Translations under genes and position numbers: made by a program | The notes under the pieces: model-generated | What the model was told of the DNA's origin: nothing | The model's input: only the letters and a program-made list of their open reading frames with translations | Database searches by the model: none | From: Rhodobacteraceae bacterium UBA1943 | GTDB lineage: Bacteria; Pseudomonadota; Alphaproteobacteria; Rhodobacterales; Rhodobacteraceae | Assembly: GCA_002336845.1 (NCBI GenBank) | Contig: DDEX01000086.1 | Span: 1-15,402 of the forward strand | Reading direction: 5' to 3' | Length of the DNA: 15,402 bases | Shown: positions 13,363 through 15,402 of the stretch, in pieces | Layout of the letters: the number at the start of each line of letters is the position of its first letter | How positions within the stretch are numbered: the first letter of the stretch is position 1

Positions 13363-13377
13363 CCCGGAATGATGTCG

Positions 13378-13815
13378 ATGTCTGAAAGCGAACGGCAGAG
13401 ATGGATGGGCCTGCTGGCCCGCGCGCCCGGCCCAAGGCTGGCGGCGCTGATGCCCGCCCCCCTGCCAGAACATGAGGTGCTGCGCGCGCCAGAGGTTGGC
13501 GCCGTGATGGTGCGCGGGCGCACCGGGGCAACCGGCGCGCCGTTCAATCTGGGCGAGATGACGGTGACGCGGTGCAGCCTGCGGCTGGCCGATGGCATCG
13601 TGGGCCATGCCTGGGTGCAGGGCCGCGACAAGGATCACGCCCGCCGTGCGGCCGTGCTGGATGCGCTGATGCAGGGGCCCAACGCCGGGCAGATGCGCGT
13701 GAGCGTTCTGGAACCTCTGGCCGCCGAGGAAGCCGCCCGCCGCGCCGCCCGCGCCGCCAGGGCCGCCGCGACCAAGGTTGAATTCTTCACGCTGGTGAGG
13801 GGAGAGGACCAATGA
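13378..13815 (+). CDS. phnG: PhnG, C-P lyase core subunit
   Basis: PhnG is part of the PhnGHIJ C-P lyase core complex and supports PhnI in coupling the phosphonate to ATP ribose. The product is 145 residues from MSESERQRWMGLLARA, close to the family norm of about 150. Diagnostic segments: the RQRWMGLLARA N-terminus, GRTGATGAPFNLGEMTVTRC near 48-67, GHAWVQGRDKDHARRAAVLDALM in the middle, and the C-terminal TKVEFFTLVRGE. The start is uncertain: ATGs at 13369, 13372 and 13378 are all in frame; 13378 is preferred because GGA at 13366-13368 is then 9 nt away. The Ala/Arg-rich helix near the C-terminus is normal. The stop overlaps phnH in an ATGA junction. Confidence 0.92.
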   Translation: MSESERQRWMGLLARAPGPRLAALMPAPLPEHEVLRAPEVGAVMVRGRTGATGAPFNLGEMTVTRCSLRLADGIVGHAWVQGRDKDHARRAAVLDALMQGPNAGQMRVSVLEPLAAEEAARRAARAARAAATKVEFFTLVRGEDQ

Positions 13816-14381
13816 CGCCAGAGGCCCTTCTGGGCGGGTTTGCCACCCCACCGCAACAATCCGCCCGCGCCTTTCGCGCCGCGCTGACGGCGCTGTCACG
13901 GCCCGGCACGATTGTAACCGTTGAGGGCGGGCACGGCCCTGCGCCCCTGTCGCCTGCCGCCGCCGTTCTGGCGCTGACGCTGCTGGACGCGACAACGCCA
14001 GTATATCTGGCGGGTGGACACGATACCCCGGCGATCCGCGACTGGCTGGCCTTTCACACCGGCGCGCCGGTGGTGGGGGCTGGTGATGCGGTCTTTGCCA
14101 TCGGAACATGGGATGCCTTGCAGCCCGTCAGCCGCTTTGCCATCGGCACGGCGGAATACCCGGACCGCGCGGCGACGCTGATTGTTGAAGCGCCCGCGCT
14201 GACCGCCACCGGCGCTCGCCTGTCCGGCCCCGGCATCGACGGCAGCGCCACTCTATCGTTGCCCGAGGTCGCCGCCTTTCGGGCCAACCGCGCGCTGTTC
14301 CCGCTGGGCTGGGATTGTTTCCTGACTTGCGACACCGAACTGGCCGGCCTGCCCCGCTCAACCCTCGTGGAGGAAGCCTGA
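13812..14381 (+). CDS. phnH: PhnH, C-P lyase core subunit
   Basis: PhnH is a structural subunit of the C-P lyase core complex with a PLP-transferase-like fold but no known cofactor. The product is 189 residues, typical. Family features: GFATPPQQSARAFRAALTALSRPGT at the N-terminus (residues 9-33), LTLLDATTPVYL near 55-66, GTAEYPDRAATLIVE in the middle and LSGPGID near 135, followed by FRANRALFPLGWDCFL, the strong PhnH signature. Translation is coupled to phnG by an ATGA overlap, with an AGAGGA ribosome site, and to phnI by a TGATG overlap. Confidence 0.96.
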   Translation: MTPEALLGGFATPPQQSARAFRAALTALSRPGTIVTVEGGHGPAPLSPAAAVLALTLLDATTPVYLAGGHDTPAIRDWLAFHTGAPVVGAGDAVFAIGTWDALQPVSRFAIGTAEYPDRAATLIVEAPALTATGARLSGPGIDGSATLSLPEVAAFRANRALFPLGWDCFLTCDTELAGLPRSTLVEEA

Positions 14382-15402
14382 TGTATGTCGCCGTCAAAGG
14401 GGGCGAGCGCGCCATCGACAATGCCCATGCCTGGCTGGCCGAAGAGCGCCGGGGCGATCCAGCCGTTGCCGAACTGTCGGTGGCCCAGATCCGCGAGCAG
14501 TTGCGGCTGGCCGTCAACCGGGTGATGGCCGAAGGCTCGCTTTACGACCCCGACCTTGCCGCCCTGGCGATCAAACAGGCGCGGGGTGATCTGATCGAGG
14601 CGGTGTTCCTGATCCGCGCCTATCGCACCACGCTGCCGCGCCTTGGCGGATCGGCCCCCATCGACACCGCCGCAATGGCACCGATCCGGCGGATTTCGGC
14701 GACCTTCAAGGATGCCCCCGGCGGTCAGGTTCTGGGGCCGACCTTTGACTACACCCACCGCTTGCTGGACTTCAAACTGATGGCGGAAGGGGGCGATCTG
14801 CCCCCCGCGGCTGCCATGCCCAGCACCCCGGCCCCGGTGCCGCATATCACCGAATTCCTGAACCGCGACGGCATGATCGAGGTTGAACCTGCGTCGGACG
14901 CCACGCCCCCTGACCTGACGCGCGAGCCGATGGAACTGCCCGCAGCCCGCCCCCTGCGCCTTCAGGCTCTGACGCGGGGCGATGAGGGCTTCGTGCTGTC
15001 GATGGCCTATTCCACCCAGCGCGGCTATGGGCGCACCCATGCCTTTGTGGGCGAGTTGCGCATCGGCACGGTCGAGGTGGAGTGTGACATCCCAGAATTG
15101 GGCTTTGCCGTCTGCATCGGTGAGGTCGAGGTGACGGAATGCGAGACCGTCAACCAGTTCAAGGGCTCGAAAACCGAGCCGCCGCAGTTCACCCGTGGCT
15201 ATGGCCTGACCTTCGGCCAGAACGAGCGGAAAGCCATCGCCATGTCCCTCGTTGACCGCGCCCTGCGTTGGCAGGAGCTGGGAGAGGATTTCATCGGCGC
15301 CCCGGCGCAGGATGAAGAATTCGTGCTGATGCACAGTGACAATGTGCAGGCGACGGGGTTCCTGGAGCATATCAAGCTGCCGCACTACGTCGATTTCCAG
15401 AG
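14381..15402 (+). CDS. phnI: PhnI, C-P lyase nucleosidase-type subunit (3' end beyond window)
   Basis: PhnI displaces adenine from ATP so that the phosphonate joins the ribose, working with PhnG, PhnH and PhnL. The frame is open for 340 codons to the window edge; the family is usually about 350-370 residues, so only the tail is missing. It starts with MYVAVKGGERAI, the canonical PhnI N-terminus, with GGAGGA 6 nt before the ATG and a TGATG overlap with phnH. Other family blocks: RVMAEGSLYDPDLAALAIKQARGD, the IRRISATFKD segment, YSTQRGYGRTHAFVGELR, and the GEVEVTECETVNQF region, then FTRGYGLTFGQNERKAIAMSLVDRAL. phnJ would be expected next but is out of view. Confidence 0.96.
   Translation, partial: MYVAVKGGERAIDNAHAWLAEERRGDPAVAELSVAQIREQLRLAVNRVMAEGSLYDPDLAALAIKQARGDLIEAVFLIRAYRTTLPRLGGSAPIDTAAMAPIRRISATFKDAPGGQVLGPTFDYTHRLLDFKLMAEGGDLPPAAAMPSTPAPVPHITEFLNRDGMIEVEPASDATPPDLTREPMELPAARPLRLQALTRGDEGFVLSMAYSTQRGYGRTHAFVGELRIGTVEVECDIPELGFAVCIGEVEVTECETVNQFKGSKTEPPQFTRGYGLTFGQNERKAIAMSLVDRALRWQELGEDFIGAPAQDEEFVLMHSDNVQATGFLEHIKLPHYVDFQ

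Noticed and set aside
14054..15385. 443-codon minus-strand open frame
   Set aside because: It is antisense to phnH and phnI, both with full family signatures, and shows the same low-complexity shadow composition.
1..15402. Functional link between hydrogenase and phosphonate clusters
   Set aside because: Nothing in the sequence connects them: separate regulators, no shared motif found, and a NYN gene between. Adjacency may be chance.
1..15402. CRISPR arrays, tRNA or rRNA genes, insertion sequences, phage genes
   Set aside because: No regularly spaced repeats, cloverleaf or rRNA signatures, transposase-like or phage-like products were seen on either strand.

Overview
The window is high-GC DNA with tightly packed, often overlapping genes. 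It most likely comes from an alphaproteobacterium of the Rhodobacter group (Rhodobacteraceae). The main reason is the order hupK-hypA-hypB-hupR-hypC-hypD-hypE, with the response regulator gene hupR set inside the hyp genes. That is the arrangement known from the uptake-hydrogenase locus of Rhodobacter capsulatus. The species cannot be named from the sequence.

Region 1 (1-5598, + strand) is the 3' end of an uptake [NiFe]-hydrogenase locus. It starts inside hupK (HoxV-type, a hydrogenase-large-subunit relative with a decayed C-terminal metal motif). Then come the nickel-delivery genes hypA and hypB, the transcription regulator hupR, and the Fe(CN)2CO ligand-assembly genes hypC, hypD and hypE. 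All join by overlaps or very short gaps except hypD-hypE, where a 69-bp gap holds two tandem perfect hairpins. HupR has lost the GAFTGA loop and the acidic Walker B residues of NtrC-type activators, which fits a sigma54-independent activator.

Region 2 (5654-6418, +) is one gene for a NYN-domain protein with a C-terminal OST-HTH/LOTUS-like domain, a probable RNA-acting protein. It lies between the two large clusters and has no evident link to either.

Region 3 (6419-15402) is a phosphonate uptake and C-P lyase locus. phnC-phnD-phnE1-phnE2 (+) encode the ABC importer, followed by a hexapeptide-repeat acyltransferase of the kind found in phn operons. On the minus strand are phnF (GntR/HutC-type regulator) and phnM (triphosphate-forming-product diphosphatase). 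Divergent from phnF run phnG, phnH and phnI (+), the last cut by the window end; phnJKL would be expected beyond it. The 109-bp phnF/phnG interval carries a Pho-box-like array of three 11-bp-spaced half-sites, and a separate AT-rich block with a tandem and an inverted GTTGTATA-type repeat. This suggests dual control by PhoB (phosphate starvation) and PhnF.

The importer operon contains several RNA-structure candidates: a perfect hairpin burying the phnC Shine-Dalgarno sequence, a small hairpin between phnC and phnD, a perfect 11-bp stem plus T-run between phnD and phnE1, and a purine/pyrimidine-biased repeat block after phnE2. I saw no tRNA, rRNA, IS element, phage gene or CRISPR array, and no clearly undescribed system. 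The most interesting points are regulatory and architectural: the phnC hairpin, the phnF/phnG control region, degenerate HupR and HupK, and the large periplasmic insert of PhnE2.
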